A stretch of 54,685 bases of DNA from VGBK01 sp964354255. GTDB taxonomy: Bacteria; Actinomycetota; Acidimicrobiia; Spongiisociales; UBA11373. The notes under the pieces are model-generated. The model saw only the letters and a program-made list of their open reading frames with translations, did no database searches and had not been told where the DNA came from. The stretch is taken from the NCBI GenBank assembly GCA_964354255.1, contig CAYGYX010000007.1:1-54685 (forward strand), read 5' to 3'. This document shows positions 18,073-27,373 of this stretch, piece after piece (the stretch's first letter is position 1; the number at the start of each line of letters is the position of its first letter). The translations under genes were made by a program, and so were the position numbers.

Positions 18073-20381
18073 GGCTGGCGGCCCGGACCTCCGGGGCCAT
18101 CCGGGCGGTGGTCCTCGCGGTGACCGTCGTCTTCGTCGCCGTCGTGCTCGTGGCCGGACAGGGGGACGAGGTGGAGGCGGTGGTCCTCGAAGAGGGGCAG
18201 CCGGCCCCGCAGACCTTCATCGCCACCAGCAACGTCTCGGTGGACGACGAGGCGGCCACCGAGGAGGCCCGCGTGGCGGCGGCCCTGGGCGTGGAGGACG
18301 TGTACACGGCCGACCCCAACGCCGCCTCGGCCGTGCTGACCAGCGTCCAGGACTTCTTCACCAACGCCGACCGGGTGGTCGAGCCCCTGGAGATTCCCAG
18401 CGATGACCCCGGGGTGACCCCCAGCCTGACTACCACCTCGACCACCATCCCCGAGACCACCACGTCGGAGGGCACGTCCACCACCTCCGGGGAGACCACC
18501 ACCACCTCCGGTGAGACCACCACCAGCGAGGCCACTACCACTACCACCACGACCACCACCCTGCCGCCCCCGCCGCCGGAAGAGGTGCAGATCGCCGAGT
18601 TGCGCGAGCTGCACCCGTTGCTGCGCACCGAGACCGTCCAGGTGATGGTGGCCATCCGCAACGACGACCTCGACCGGGTCGAGGCGGGCGAGACCGAGGT
18701 GTTCCCCCTCGTCGAGACGGAGGCCCTCACCCTGGCCAACACCTACCTCGCTGAGGGGATCCGCTCCGGGGAGCTGGAGAGCACCCGCAACGAACTGGTC
18801 AGCGACCCGCCGACCCTGATCCTGCTGCGCGACCTGCCCGAAGAGCAACGGGTGGTCGCCGAGGGCGGAGTGGCCGACCTGGTGGCCACCTCCTTGCAGC
18901 CGAACCTCTTCCCCGACGAGGCTGCCACCCAGCAGGCGCGCCAGCAGGCCCGCGCTGAGGTGAGCGTGATCACCGTGGCCTACGTCGCCGGGGAGAACAT
19001 CGTGAGTGCCGGCGAGCTGGTGACCGCGGTGCGGTTGCAGGCGATCGAGGAATTGGGCCTGCTCGCCCCGGTCGAGGAGTCGCCCTCGCTGGTTGCCATG
19101 GCGTTGATCGCCGCCCTGATGGTCGTCCTCGCCGCCTTCTACCTGTGGCGGGTGGGGCGGGAGTACTGGCAGCAGCCCAAGATGGTGGCGCTCTTCGGCC
19201 TGCTGCTCGTCCTGGCGGCGGCGGCGGCCCGGCTGCCCGGCCTCATCGCCCGCGACCGGGTCGAACTGGGTTTCCTGATACCGGCGGCCTTGCTCGGCTA
19301 CCTGGCAGCGAGCCTGTTCGATTCCCGCACCGCGGTAGTCATGGCGATCCCGGTGGCCGCCTTCACCGCCCTTGCCACGGAGAGCGCCCCGCTGGTCATC
19401 TTCGCCGTGGGTGCCACCCTGGCCCCGATCCCCCTGGTCTCGGTGGTGTCCTCGCGGGCCCAGCTGAACCTGGCGGTGGCGCTCAGCGCCGCCCTGCACG
19501 CCCCCCTGGCGGTGGCCGTGTCCTGGTTCTTCTACGGCGGCGACAGCCTGCCCTGGGCGGCGGTATTCGGGACGGCCTCCGGTCTCATCTCCGGGGTGGC
19601 CGCCCTGGGGCTGCTCCCCTTCCTCTCCTCTTTGTTCGGAATCACCACCACCCAGACCCTCCTCGACCTGACCGACCGCAACCACCCCGCCTTGCGACTG
19701 CTGGAGGAAGAGGCCCCGGGGAGCTTCAACCACAGCCTCATGGTGGGGAGCCTGGCGGGGAAGGCGGCCCGGGCGGTGGGCGGCAATCCGCTGCTCGCCC
19801 AGGCCATGGCCTACTACCACGACTTGGGCAAGACGGTGTCGCCGCAGTACTACGTGGAGAACCAGTTCGGGGTGTCCAACCCGCACGACTCGCTGCCCCC
19901 GGAGCAGTCGGCGGTAGTGGTGCGCAGCCATGTAGCCGAGGGGTTGCGCCTCTCCCGGGAGCACGGCATCCCGCCCGACGTGGCCCAGGCCATCGTCACC
20001 CACCACGGCACCAGCCTGATGCGTTTCTTTTTCCACAAGGCCATCGAGCTCTACGGGGAGGATGAGGTCGATCCTGCCGACTACCGGCATCGCGGCCGCA
20101 AGCCCCGCTCCAAGGAGATGGTGGTGGTCATGATGTCCGACTCCTGCGAGGCGGCGGCACGGGCGCTGGTCCAGCACGAGGACCCCACCAGCGAGAGCCT
20201 GCGCAACCTGGTCGAGCAGGTGATCTCCGAGAAGGTGGAGGACGGGCAGCTCGAGGAGTCGCAGGTCACCTTCGGCGAGCTGACCCGCATCAAGGAGACC
20301 ATCGTCGACGGCCTCATCGGCTACTACCACGCCCGCATCCCGTACCCCGGCTTCCCGGGAAGGAGCGTGCCGTCGTCATGA
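18069..20381 (+). CDS. pgpH: 7TM-HD c-di-AMP phosphodiesterase, PgpH/YqfF family
   Basis: 770 aa. One N-terminal helix (about residues 10-30), an extracytoplasmic 7TMR-HDED domain, a seven-helix membrane region (about 335-520) and a C-terminal HD domain with FNHSLMVGS (about 553), YYHDLGKT (about 582) and THHGTSLM. PgpH enzymes hydrolyse c-di-AMP. The external domain is split by a Thr/Pro-rich stretch of about 55 residues (about 116-170) encoded by ACC-rich repeats, probably a glycosylatable linker. Overlaps phoH and ybeY by 4 bp each. Nucleotide specificity is inferred from family. Confidence 0.88.
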   Translation: MRLAARTSGAIRAVVLAVTVVFVAVVLVAGQGDEVEAVVLEEGQPAPQTFIATSNVSVDDEAATEEARVAAALGVEDVYTADPNAASAVLTSVQDFFTNADRVVEPLEIPSDDPGVTPSLTTTSTTIPETTTSEGTSTTSGETTTTSGETTTSEATTTTTTTTTLPPPPPEEVQIAELRELHPLLRTETVQVMVAIRNDDLDRVEAGETEVFPLVETEALTLANTYLAEGIRSGELESTRNELVSDPPTLILLRDLPEEQRVVAEGGVADLVATSLQPNLFPDEAATQQARQQARAEVSVITVAYVAGENIVSAGELVTAVRLQAIEELGLLAPVEESPSLVAMALIAALMVVLAAFYLWRVGREYWQQPKMVALFGLLLVLAAAAARLPGLIARDRVELGFLIPAALLGYLAASLFDSRTAVVMAIPVAAFTALATESAPLVIFAVGATLAPIPLVSVVSSRAQLNLAVALSAALHAPLAVAVSWFFYGGDSLPWAAVFGTASGLISGVAALGLLPFLSSLFGITTTQTLLDLTDRNHPALRLLEEEAPGSFNHSLMVGSLAGKAARAVGGNPLLAQAMAYYHDLGKTVSPQYYVENQFGVSNPHDSLPPEQSAVVVRSHVAEGLRLSREHGIPPDVAQAIVTHHGTSLMRFFFHKAIELYGEDEVDPADYRHRGRKPRSKEMVVVMMSDSCEAAARALVQHEDPTSESLRNLVEQVISEKVEDGQLEESQVTFGELTRIKETIVDGLIGYYHARIPYPGFPGRSVPSS

Positions 20382-20842
20382 GCCTCTTCATCGGCGACGA
20401 GCAGGACGAACCGGTCGACACGGCCGGCCTGCGCGCGTTGGCCGCGGCCGTGCTGGCGGCCGAGGGGCTGCCCGCCGACTGTGAGATGGCGGTGATCCTG
20501 GTGTCTAGCGAGCAGATCGCCGAATACAACCGGCAGTTCATGGACCGGACGGGTGCCACCGACGTGCTCGCCTTCCCCCTCCAGGACCTGGAGCCGGGGA
20601 AGGTGCCGCCCCCGGTGGCCAATGAGCCCCCGCTGACCCTGGGCGATGTCTTCCTCTGCCCGGCGGAGATCCGGCGGCACGCCGCCGAGGAGAAGGTGGA
20701 CTTCGAGGACTACCTCCGTTGGCTGGCCGTGCACGGCGTTCTCCACTTGCTCGGCTACGACCACGACGATGACCGCTCGGCCGAGCGCATGGAAGAGCGC
20801 GAAGAGGAACTGCTCGCCATGATGGGCCGGAGGATGCCGTGA
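20378..20842 (+). CDS. ybeY: Endoribonuclease / rRNA maturation factor YbeY
   Basis: 154 aa. The UPF0054 metal site is clear (HGVLHLLGYDHDDD near residue 123), with NRQFMDRTGATDVLAFP upstream. YbeY processes 16S rRNA 3' ends and takes part in 70S quality control. It lies inside the standard phoH-pgpH-ybeY-corC-era block, with 4-bp overlaps on both sides. Confidence 0.96.
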   Translation: MSLFIGDEQDEPVDTAGLRALAAAVLAAEGLPADCEMAVILVSSEQIAEYNRQFMDRTGATDVLAFPLQDLEPGKVPPPVANEPPLTLGDVFLCPAEIRRHAAEEKVDFEDYLRWLAVHGVLHLLGYDHDDDRSAERMEEREEELLAMMGRRMP

Positions 20843-22005
20843 CCATCCTGGCCCTGGTCCTGGCCGGCCTGCTCACCCTGGTGGCGGCCGCCCTGCGCTT
20901 CGGGGGAGCGTCGCTGGTGCGCACGCCCCGGGCCGAGGCCCTGCGCGACGCCGCCGAGGGCCGGCACGGGGCGGCCCGGGCCGCCGCTCTGCTCGAAGAC
21001 CGGCCGACTTTGCAGCCCTCGCTGGGGGTAGCGCACACGACGCTGCTGATCGCCGCCGCCATCCCGGCCGTCTGGGCGCTCTGTACCCTTCTTTCGGGAT
21101 GGGCCCTGCTCGGCTGCCTGGCCGGCAGCGGGCTGCTGCTGGTGCTGGTGGGTGACCTCGTCCCGCGGTCGATGGGTCGGGCCCGGCCCCGCGGTCCGGC
21201 CTACCGGCTCTCCCCCCTGCTGGCGCTGGCCGTGCGGGCCGGGCAGCGGGCCACCGACCTGATCCAGGAGGACGAGGAGGCAGAGGAGGAGGCCGAGGCA
21301 GAGGGAGAGGACGCCGAGGAGATCAAGCTGATCACCTCGGTCCTCGAGTTCAGCGACGCGGTGGTACGCGAGGTCATGGTCCCCCGGGGCGACATGGTGA
21401 CCGTATCCCACAACGAGGACACCGACCGGGCCCTCGACGTGGTGATCGCCGAGGGGCGCTCCCGCGTGCCGGTGACCGGGGAGTCGCGGGACGAGATCGT
21501 GGGGGTGCTCTACGCCCGGGACCTGCTGGCCCTCATGGACTCGGGCACCGGGCCGCAGCCGGTCACCACCATCATGCGGCCTCCCCACTTCGTCCCGGAG
21601 ACCGAGCGAGTGCACGACCTGCTGCGCGAACTGCAGCGGGAGAAGGTGCACCTGGCCATCGTGGTCGACGAGTTCGGTTCCACCGCCGGCCTGGTGACCA
21701 TCGAGGACCTGATCGAGGAGATCGTGGGGGAGATCGTCGATGAGCACGACGTGGAGGAGCCGATGATCACCCCGGTCGCCGGCGGCGGCTACCTGGTGAA
21801 CGCCCGGCTGCCGGTGGACGACCTCGCCGACCTCGCCGGGGTGCGCCTGCCGGCAGGGGACTGGGACACGGTCGGCGGCCTCCTCCTCGCCCTGGCCGGG
21901 CAGGTGCCGCAGGTGGGGGAGCCGTTCGAGGTGGAGGGCCTGGTGCTGACCGCCGAGCAGGTGCAGGGGCGGCGGGTGTCGCGGGTCCGGGTCGCCCGGC
22001 GGTGA
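20839..22005 (+). CDS. corC: CNNM/CorC-type transporter with CBS pair
   Basis: 388 aa. N-terminal CNNM/DUF21 membrane domain of about four helices, two CBS domains (MVPRGDMVTVSHNED and IMRPPHFVPETERV), and a CorC_HlyC C-terminal domain (TPVAGGGYLVNARLPVDDL). The membrane and CBS parts are joined by an acidic stretch (EDEEAEEEAEAEGEDAEE, about residues 145-162). Family members affect Mg/Co efflux or resistance. GTG 20839 overlaps the ybeY stop. Confidence 0.9.
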   Translation: MTILALVLAGLLTLVAAALRFGGASLVRTPRAEALRDAAEGRHGAARAAALLEDRPTLQPSLGVAHTTLLIAAAIPAVWALCTLLSGWALLGCLAGSGLLLVLVGDLVPRSMGRARPRGPAYRLSPLLALAVRAGQRATDLIQEDEEAEEEAEAEGEDAEEIKLITSVLEFSDAVVREVMVPRGDMVTVSHNEDTDRALDVVIAEGRSRVPVTGESRDEIVGVLYARDLLALMDSGTGPQPVTTIMRPPHFVPETERVHDLLRELQREKVHLAIVVDEFGSTAGLVTIEDLIEEIVGEIVDEHDVEEPMITPVAGGGYLVNARLPVDDLADLAGVRLPAGDWDTVGGLLLALAGQVPQVGEPFEVEGLVLTAEQVQGRRVSRVRVARR

Positions 22006-22874
22006 AATCCGGGTTCGTCGCTGTCGTCGGCCGGCCCAACGTCGGCAAGTCCACCCTGGTCAACGCCCTGGTGGGGAGCAAGGTGGCCATCACCTCGTCC
22101 CGCCCCCAGACCACCCGCAACACCATTCGCGGGGTGCTCACCACCGACGAGGCGCAGGTGGTCTTCGTCGATACCCCGGGCCTGCACCGTCCCCGCACCG
22201 CGCTGGGGGAACGCCTCAACCGCTTGGTGGAAGGCACCCTGGCCGAGGCCGACGCGGTGGTCTTCGTGCTGGATGCCACCCAGCGCATCGGCCCCGGCGA
22301 TCGCCTCATCGCCGGCCGCCTGCGGGAACCGGGCACGGCGACGGTGGTGGTGGTCAACAAGGTGGACGCCGCCTCCCGGGACGCGGTGGGAGAGCATCTG
22401 GCCGAGGCGGGGGAGTGGGGCTTTCACGCCTACGTGCCACTCAGCGCCCTGCACGGGGAGAACCTGGCCCCGCTGGTGGCCGAGCTGGTGGCCCTGCTGC
22501 CGGAAGGGCCGGCCTACTTCCCGCCGGGCATGGTCACCGACCAGCCCGAGGAGCTCCTCATCGGTGAGCTCATCAGGGAGAAGTTCCTGGCCCGCCTGCG
22601 CGAGGAACTGCCCCATTCCCTGGCGGTGCTGGTGGAGGGCATCGAGGAGCAGCCCGGGGGAGTGGTCCGGGTCGAGGCGCGTCTGGCAGTGGAACGGGAA
22701 TCGCAGAAGGGCATGATCATCGGCAAGGGGGGAGCGCTGTTGCGCGAAGCGGGGAGCGAGGCCCGGGTGGAGATCGAGGCCCTGCTGGGTGCCCGGGTCT
22801 TCCTCGACCTGCGGGTGCGGGTGGAGAAGGATTGGCAGCGCCGCCCGGGGCTGATCAAGCGCCTGGGGATGTGA
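22002..22874 (+). CDS. era: GTPase Era
   Basis: 290 aa. P-loop GRPNVGKSTLVN, G2 region TTRNTIRGV, G3 DTPGLH, G4 NKVD, and a C-terminal KH domain (QKGMIIGKGGALLREAG) that binds the 3' end of 16S rRNA. Works in 30S assembly with YbeY, encoded two genes upstream. GTG 22002 overlaps corC by 4 bp; last gene of the run. Confidence 0.96.
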   Translation: MKSGFVAVVGRPNVGKSTLVNALVGSKVAITSSRPQTTRNTIRGVLTTDEAQVVFVDTPGLHRPRTALGERLNRLVEGTLAEADAVVFVLDATQRIGPGDRLIAGRLREPGTATVVVVNKVDAASRDAVGEHLAEAGEWGFHAYVPLSALHGENLAPLVAELVALLPEGPAYFPPGMVTDQPEELLIGELIREKFLARLREELPHSLAVLVEGIEEQPGGVVRVEARLAVERESQKGMIIGKGGALLREAGSEARVEIEALLGARVFLDLRVRVEKDWQRRPGLIKRLGM

Positions 22875-22885
22875 GCCCCGAGGGG

Positions 22886-23347
22886 TCAGTGGGAGGCCGG
22901 GCCGTCGGGGTGAGGCCACACCTGCTCGAACCACTCCAGCACCAGCAGGGTGTCGTCGTCCACCTCGATGCCGATCGAAGCCAGGTAGGTGATGTGGGCC
23001 TCCCGCCAGTAGGCCAGGCTGCGATCGCCCTCGCCTTCCTCCCAGGCGAACTGCTCGTCGACGTCGCCGAAGCGCCGTAGTGTGACCCGGGTGGTCCGGG
23101 TGATGCACAGCGGGGCGCCGCTCCCGTCCAGGATCACCCAGTACGCCCCGGGGGCCGGCAGCGGCTCGCCCTCCGCCTCGTATTCGGCCCAGACTCCGGC
23201 GGTGGCCCGCTTGGGGCCGTCGCGCACCAGCAGGCCCAACTCGGTGGCCAGGTCCGGCGACGTCTCGGCAAAGGCGGTCGGCTCGTACGGGGCATCGACC
23301 CCGGTCGCGGCGGCGAATTCTGCCCAGAAGGCTTCGACCCGGTTCAC
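22886..23347 (-). CDS. ASCH-domain protein
   Basis: 153 aa from GTG 23347, which overlaps the stop of the upstream metallo-hydrolase gene (GTGA). The ASCH fold is recognised by GAYWVILDGSGAPLCITRT, then VDEQFAWEEGEGDRSLAYWREAH. ASCH domains resemble PUA and bind RNA or modified bases; some are amidohydrolases acting on N4-acetylcytidine. The exact role is unknown. Converges on era. Confidence 0.8.
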   Translation of the reverse strand: MNRVEAFWAEFAAATGVDAPYEPTAFAETSPDLATELGLLVRDGPKRATAGVWAEYEAEGEPLPAPGAYWVILDGSGAPLCITRTTRVTLRRFGDVDEQFAWEEGEGDRSLAYWREAHITYLASIGIEVDDDTLLVLEWFEQVWPHPDGPASH

Positions 23348-24270
23348 CGCCGGGAGCCTGCCGCCGGCCGGTACCGTGTCTCGAGGGTCGGCTCGCCGTC
23401 GCAAGCGACCCGGTGCTCGACGACGAGTGCCCGCAGGTGGGCGAGGACAGACATCCCCGCCGCCGGGTGCAGGCGGGGGTCCACCGCGGCGTAGACCACC
23501 TGCACGATCTCGGGGATCGTGGTCCTCCCTGCCGCCAGGGCGGCCAGGATCTCCATCTCTCGTTCCACCCGGTGGGCCACCAGGGCGGTGATGTAGGGCC
23601 GCGGCTCGCCGACCGCCGGCCCGTGGCCCGGCAGGTACGTGCGGTCGTCCCGGCGGTGCAGGAGGCGGAGGGAGGCCCGGTAGGCGGCCATGTCCCCGTC
23701 GGGGGGGATGACCACGCTGGTGGACCAGCCCATCACGTGGTCGCCGGTGAGGAGCAAGCCCTCGGCCGGCAGGGAGAAGCAGAGGTGGTCCGAGGTGTGG
23801 CCGGGCGTGGCCACCGCCTCCAGCGTCCAGCCCGGGCCCTCCACGCGGTCGCCTTCCCCGAGGACGAGGTCGGGGGCGAGGCCCGGGTCGGCCGCTTCCC
23901 CGAAGTAGCCCCCAGCGGGGAGGGAGCCAGAGGACCGATGGGCCCCGGCGGCCAGCACCGCCCCCGTCTCCCGGGCCACGGCGAGGGCCGATTCGCAGTG
24001 GTCCAGGTGACGGTGGGTCACCAGGACGTGGCTCACCGCCTCCCCGTGCAGCGCCCGCCGCAAGGCGGCCCGGTGTTCCCCCAGGAGCGGGCCCGGGTCG
24101 ATCACGGCCACCGTGCCCCGGCCCACCAGATAGGTGTTGGTGCCGTACAGGGTGAACAGGCTCGGGTTGCGGGCCACCACGCGGCGCACCGAGGGTGAGA
24201 CCTGCTCCGGCTCTCCGTAGGTGAAGCGCATCTCCCGGACGAAGGGGATCTGGGTGGCCATCCCGGCCAT
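23344..24270 (-). CDS. MBL-fold metallo-hydrolase, glyoxalase II / LACTB2-like
   Basis: 308 aa from ATG 24270; ATG 24261 is also possible. The metal site is THRHLDH, with VATPGHTSDH and LTGDHVMGW following, and a C-terminal winged-helix-like region as in LACTB2 (RVEREMEILAALAAG). Likely a Zn-dependent hydrolase of thioesters or RNA; the substrate is not evident. Sits in a minus-strand run with the ASCH and broken GNAT genes. Confidence 0.85.
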   Translation of the reverse strand: MAGMATQIPFVREMRFTYGEPEQVSPSVRRVVARNPSLFTLYGTNTYLVGRGTVAVIDPGPLLGEHRAALRRALHGEAVSHVLVTHRHLDHCESALAVARETGAVLAAGAHRSSGSLPAGGYFGEAADPGLAPDLVLGEGDRVEGPGWTLEAVATPGHTSDHLCFSLPAEGLLLTGDHVMGWSTSVVIPPDGDMAAYRASLRLLHRRDDRTYLPGHGPAVGEPRPYITALVAHRVEREMEILAALAAGRTTIPEIVQVVYAAVDPRLHPAAGMSVLAHLRALVVEHRVACDGEPTLETRYRPAAGSRR

Positions 24271-24308
24271 GCTCGCCCGCCGCCGCCGAGCCGGCAAGCC
24301 GGCCTACC

Positions 24309-24778
24309 TCAGGGCCGCGATCTCGGCCGGTAGCGGACCTCGGAGAGATCGCCGAGGGGAGTGTGGCCGGTCTTGGCCACCCCTTCCGCTTCCCATCCCC
24401 AGGCCCGGTAGAAGCGGGCCGCCCGATGGTCCCCGGGCAGGGTCCACGGGATCGCCTCCTCCCAGGGACCAGGCGGAAGTGCTCAAGGGTGGCCGCCATC
24501 AGGGCCCGGCCGGCGCCGGTGCCCACCGCCTCGGGCTCCAGGTGTGTGCCGTACAACTCGGGCGCGTCGGGGGCGTCGGGTTCGCGGCTCGGCCCGACGT
24601 GGGTGAGGCCGATGACCCGCCCGGCGCGCTCGGTCACCCAGGTGCGCTCCGGGGGCACCGGGGGGAGGTGCTCTTCCCAGTAGAGGGCCCGCGGTTCCAC
24701 GTCCATGCCGTCGAGGAGGGCCTGGGGGACGAGGCCGGGGGAGAAGGCCCGCCAGGCCGCCACGTTGAGGTCGGCCAT
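24309..24778 (-). pseudogene. GNAT N-acetyltransferase, frameshifted
   Basis: The first part reads as GNAT from ATG 24778 (MADLNVAAWRAFSPG, RVIGLTHVG and the acetyl-CoA loop VGTGAGRALMAA). Near 24475 the frame is lost, and the C-terminal GNAT half continues in another frame: WEEAIPWTLPGDHRAARFY, then RAWGWEAEGVAKTGH, to the TGA at 24309. One missing base would explain it. GNAT-like codons also continue upstream of the ATG to about 24839 without an ordinary start. Could be a real pseudogene or a sequencing or assembly error. Confidence 0.75.
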
Positions 24779-24834
24779 GGCCGGGGCGTCGCCGGGCAGG
24801 GCGTCCCGCAGCAGGACCGGCTCCCGGCTCCACC

Positions 24835-25731
24835 TCAGCCTGTCTCGCCGAGGCTGATCCCCGACAGGTCCTCCAGGGCCTTCACCAGGGCGTGGTTGCC
24901 CTCCTGTCCCAGGCCGCGCTGCTGCAGCGCCCGGTACAGCTGGAACACCAGCGCCGTCGCCGGTAGGGGCACGCCGAGCTCGTCGGCGGCTTCGAGCGCC
25001 AGGCGCAGGTCCTTCTGCTGCAGGTCGATGGTGAACCCGGGACGCCAGTCACGCCGGGCCATCTGCGGGCCCCGGTTGGCCAGCATCCAGGAGCCGGCGG
25101 CCCCTCCCTTCACCGCGTCGATGGTCGTGTCCAGATCGAGGCCACCGGCCTGGGCGACGAGCAGCGCCTCGCCCACTCCCTGCTGGGTGACCACCACCAG
25201 GATCTGGTTGACGATCTTGGCGATCTGTCCGGCGCCGCTGGGGCCGACGTGGGTGATCGTGGTGCCGTAGGCCTCCAGGTACTGCCGGGCCCGCTCCAGC
25301 TGTCGCGGGTCGCCGCCCACCATGATGCTGAGGGTGCCCCGGGCCGCTCCCTCGCTGCCGCCCGACACCGGTGCATCCAGCCAGTGGGCCCCCTTCCCTG
25401 CCGCCGCCTCGGCCAGCCGGCGGGTGGCGCGCGGGCTGATGGAGGAGTGGTCGATCACCAGCGAGCCGGGGGAAAGGCCCGCCAGGATGCCTTCCGGGCC
25501 CAGGGTCACCTGCTCGACGTCCGGGGTGTCGGAGACGCAGATCATCACCACCTCGGAGCGGGCGGCCAGGTCGGCCGGGCTCCGGGCGGCCGTCGCCCCG
25601 GCGGCCAGCAGGGGGGCCAGGCGCTCTGGAGAGCGGTTCCACACGCAGAGGGCGTGGCCCTTGGTGAGGAGGTTGCGGGCCATGCCTCCGCCCATGGTGC
25701 CCATGCCTACGAAACCGATGCGCTCGCTCAT
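24835..25731 (-). CDS. NAD(P)-dependent beta-hydroxyacid dehydrogenase (3-hydroxyisobutyrate dehydrogenase family)
   Basis: 298 aa. Rossmann motif GFVGMGTMGGGMARNL, substrate-binding DAPVSGGSEGA, catalytic Lys in GAGQIAKIVNQ, and the C-terminal helical domain with LQQKDLRLALEAA. Family members oxidise 3-hydroxyisobutyrate or reduce tartronate semialdehyde; the substrate cannot be decided. Good GGGAGAAG ribosome-binding site and a -10-like TAAGGT on the minus strand at 25762-25767. Confidence 0.88.
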   Translation of the reverse strand: MSERIGFVGMGTMGGGMARNLLTKGHALCVWNRSPERLAPLLAAGATAARSPADLAARSEVVMICVSDTPDVEQVTLGPEGILAGLSPGSLVIDHSSISPRATRRLAEAAAGKGAHWLDAPVSGGSEGAARGTLSIMVGGDPRQLERARQYLEAYGTTITHVGPSGAGQIAKIVNQILVVVTQQGVGEALLVAQAGGLDLDTTIDAVKGGAAGSWMLANRGPQMARRDWRPGFTIDLQQKDLRLALEAADELGVPLPATALVFQLYRALQQRGLGQEGNHALVKALEDLSGISLGETG

Positions 25732-25867
25732 GCTCTTCTCCCGCGTTCTCAGAACCCGGTTACCTTAGAGCACCTCATCGGGCGCTGGATCACGGCCGGC
25801 CGGGGCCCCGCTCGCCGTCGCCGCGCCTGCGGGGGCCCTGCGCCCTGGCCCATGCGGCTGCACCCGG

Positions 25868-25873
25868 TACGCT
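25868..25873 (+). promoter_or_regulatory. recO -10 box (TACGCT), leaderless
   Basis: TACGCT ends seven bases before the recO ATG at 25881, and no Shine-Dalgarno is present. Confidence 0.5.
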
Positions 25874-25880
25874 GGCGGCG

Positions 25881-26600
25881 ATGGGACTCCGCCACGATCA
25901 GGGCATCGTCCTGCGCTCCTACCCCTTCGGGGAGGCCGACCGGGTGGTGGTGCTGCTCAGCCCCAACCACGGCAAGCTGCGGGCGGTGGCCAAGGGGGTG
26001 CGCAAGACCACCAGCCGCTTCGGGGGCCGGCTGGAACCGTTCACCCATGTCGACCTGGTGCTGTACGAGGGCCGCAGCCTGGACACCATCACCCAGGTGT
26101 CGGTGATCGACGCCTTCCCCCATCTGCGCAACGAGCTCGACCGGGTGCTGGCCGCCGGGACGATGGTGGAGGTCGTGGACGCGGTGACCGAGGAAGAGGA
26201 GGGGGCGGTGCGGGCTTTCCTCCTGCTGCAGCGGGGCCTGCGCGCCCTGGAGGCAGGGCCCCGCCACCCCGACCTGGTGGCCGCGTTCCTGCTCAAGGTG
26301 GCCGATGTGGTCGGCGTCGCCCCCGCCCTCGACCACTGCGCCGGCTGCGGCGCCCGTTCCGGGGTGACCCGCTTCTCCTTTGCCGCCGGCGGGGCCTTGT
26401 GTGAGCGCTGCCGCACCCCGGGGGCGGTGGCGCTGCGGGAGGGGCTCACCCCCTACCTGGCCGCCTTGGCCGCCGCCGACCTGGGCGCCCTGCCCGCCCC
26501 CGATCCCTCGTTCAGCGGTGAGGCCATGGGGGTGACCCGCCGCTTCCTCGAGTACCACCTGGATCGCCGCCTCGAGAGCCTGGCCACCGCCGATGGCTGA
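25881..26600 (+). CDS. recO: DNA repair protein RecO
   Basis: 239 aa. N-terminal OB fold (GIVLRSYPFGEADRVVVLL, LEPFTHVDLVLYEGRSLD) and a helical domain with a four-Cys zinc site (CAGC and CERC, about residues 153-178). RecO loads RecA on SSB-coated DNA with RecR and anneals strands. Overlaps uppS by 8 bp; the recO-uppS-glyS order is conserved in many actinobacteria. Confidence 0.94.
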   Translation: MGLRHDQGIVLRSYPFGEADRVVVLLSPNHGKLRAVAKGVRKTTSRFGGRLEPFTHVDLVLYEGRSLDTITQVSVIDAFPHLRNELDRVLAAGTMVEVVDAVTEEEEGAVRAFLLLQRGLRALEAGPRHPDLVAAFLLKVADVVGVAPALDHCAGCGARSGVTRFSFAAGGALCERCRTPGAVALREGLTPYLAALAAADLGALPAPDPSFSGEAMGVTRRFLEYHLDRRLESLATADG

Positions 26601-27321
26601 CGACCTCCGCCCCGTCCCCTGCCACGTGGCCATCATCCTCGACGGCAACGGCCGTTGGGCCACCGGCCGCGGCCTGCCCCGCACTGCCGGCCACGCCGCC
26701 GGCGAGCCGGCCTTGTTCGACGTGGTCCACGGGGCCATCGAGCTGGGGATCGAGTGGCTGACCGTCTACGTGTTCTCGACCGAGAACTGGTCACGCCCCG
26801 CCGAGGAGGTGGCCTTCCTGATGCAGTTCAACGAGGATCTGTTGCTGCGCCGGCGGGACGAGTTGAACGGCATGGGGGTGCGGGTGATCTTCATCGGGGA
26901 TCGGGACGACCCCGGGGTGAGCGACCGCCTGCGGGGCCACATCGCCGACACCGAGGCCCTCACCGCCCACAATCGGACGCTCACACTGGTTTTCGCCTTC
27001 AACTACGGGTCGCGCGTGGAGATCGCCCGGGCGGCGCGGTGCATCGCCGAGGAGGTGGCCACCGGTGAGCTGGACCCGGCTGCCATCGACCCCGCCACGG
27101 TGGCCGCCCACCTGTACCTGCCGGAGATGCCCGATCCCGACCTGGTGATCCGCTCCAGCGGGGAGCAGCGGGTCAGCAACTTCCTCCTGTGGCAGTCGGC
27201 TTATGCCGAGCTCGCCTTCCCGGAGACGCTGTGGCCCGACTTCGACCGGCGCGCCCTGGCAGCCTGTGTGGACGAGTACCGGAGGAGGCAGCGGCGGTTT
27301 GGCGGAGTTGCTGAGGGTTGA
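26593..27321 (+). CDS. uppS: Isoprenyl transferase (undecaprenyl diphosphate synthase family)
   Basis: 242 aa cis-prenyltransferase. Catalytic Asp17 in ILDGNGRWATGRG, then TVYVFSTENWSRP and the C-terminal RSSGEQRVSNFLLWQ. Makes polyprenyl diphosphate carriers for cell wall synthesis. The usual family pattern after the Asp is GNxRWA, which is kept. Overlaps recO. Confidence 0.95.
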   Translation: MADDLRPVPCHVAIILDGNGRWATGRGLPRTAGHAAGEPALFDVVHGAIELGIEWLTVYVFSTENWSRPAEEVAFLMQFNEDLLLRRRDELNGMGVRVIFIGDRDDPGVSDRLRGHIADTEALTAHNRTLTLVFAFNYGSRVEIARAARCIAEEVATGELDPAAIDPATVAAHLYLPEMPDPDLVIRSSGEQRVSNFLLWQSAYAELAFPETLWPDFDRRALAACVDEYRRRQRRFGGVAEG

Positions 27322-27373
27322 CCCGGCCCGGTTCCCACCCCGGCCTATCATGCCCCGCTCCCCGGGAGGCCCG

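Noticed and set aside
22886..24778. A 630-codon minus-strand frame joining GNAT and ASCH sequence.
   Set aside because: The middle is the shadow of the metallo-hydrolase gene; the frame links a frameshifted GNAT start with the separate ASCH gene by chance.
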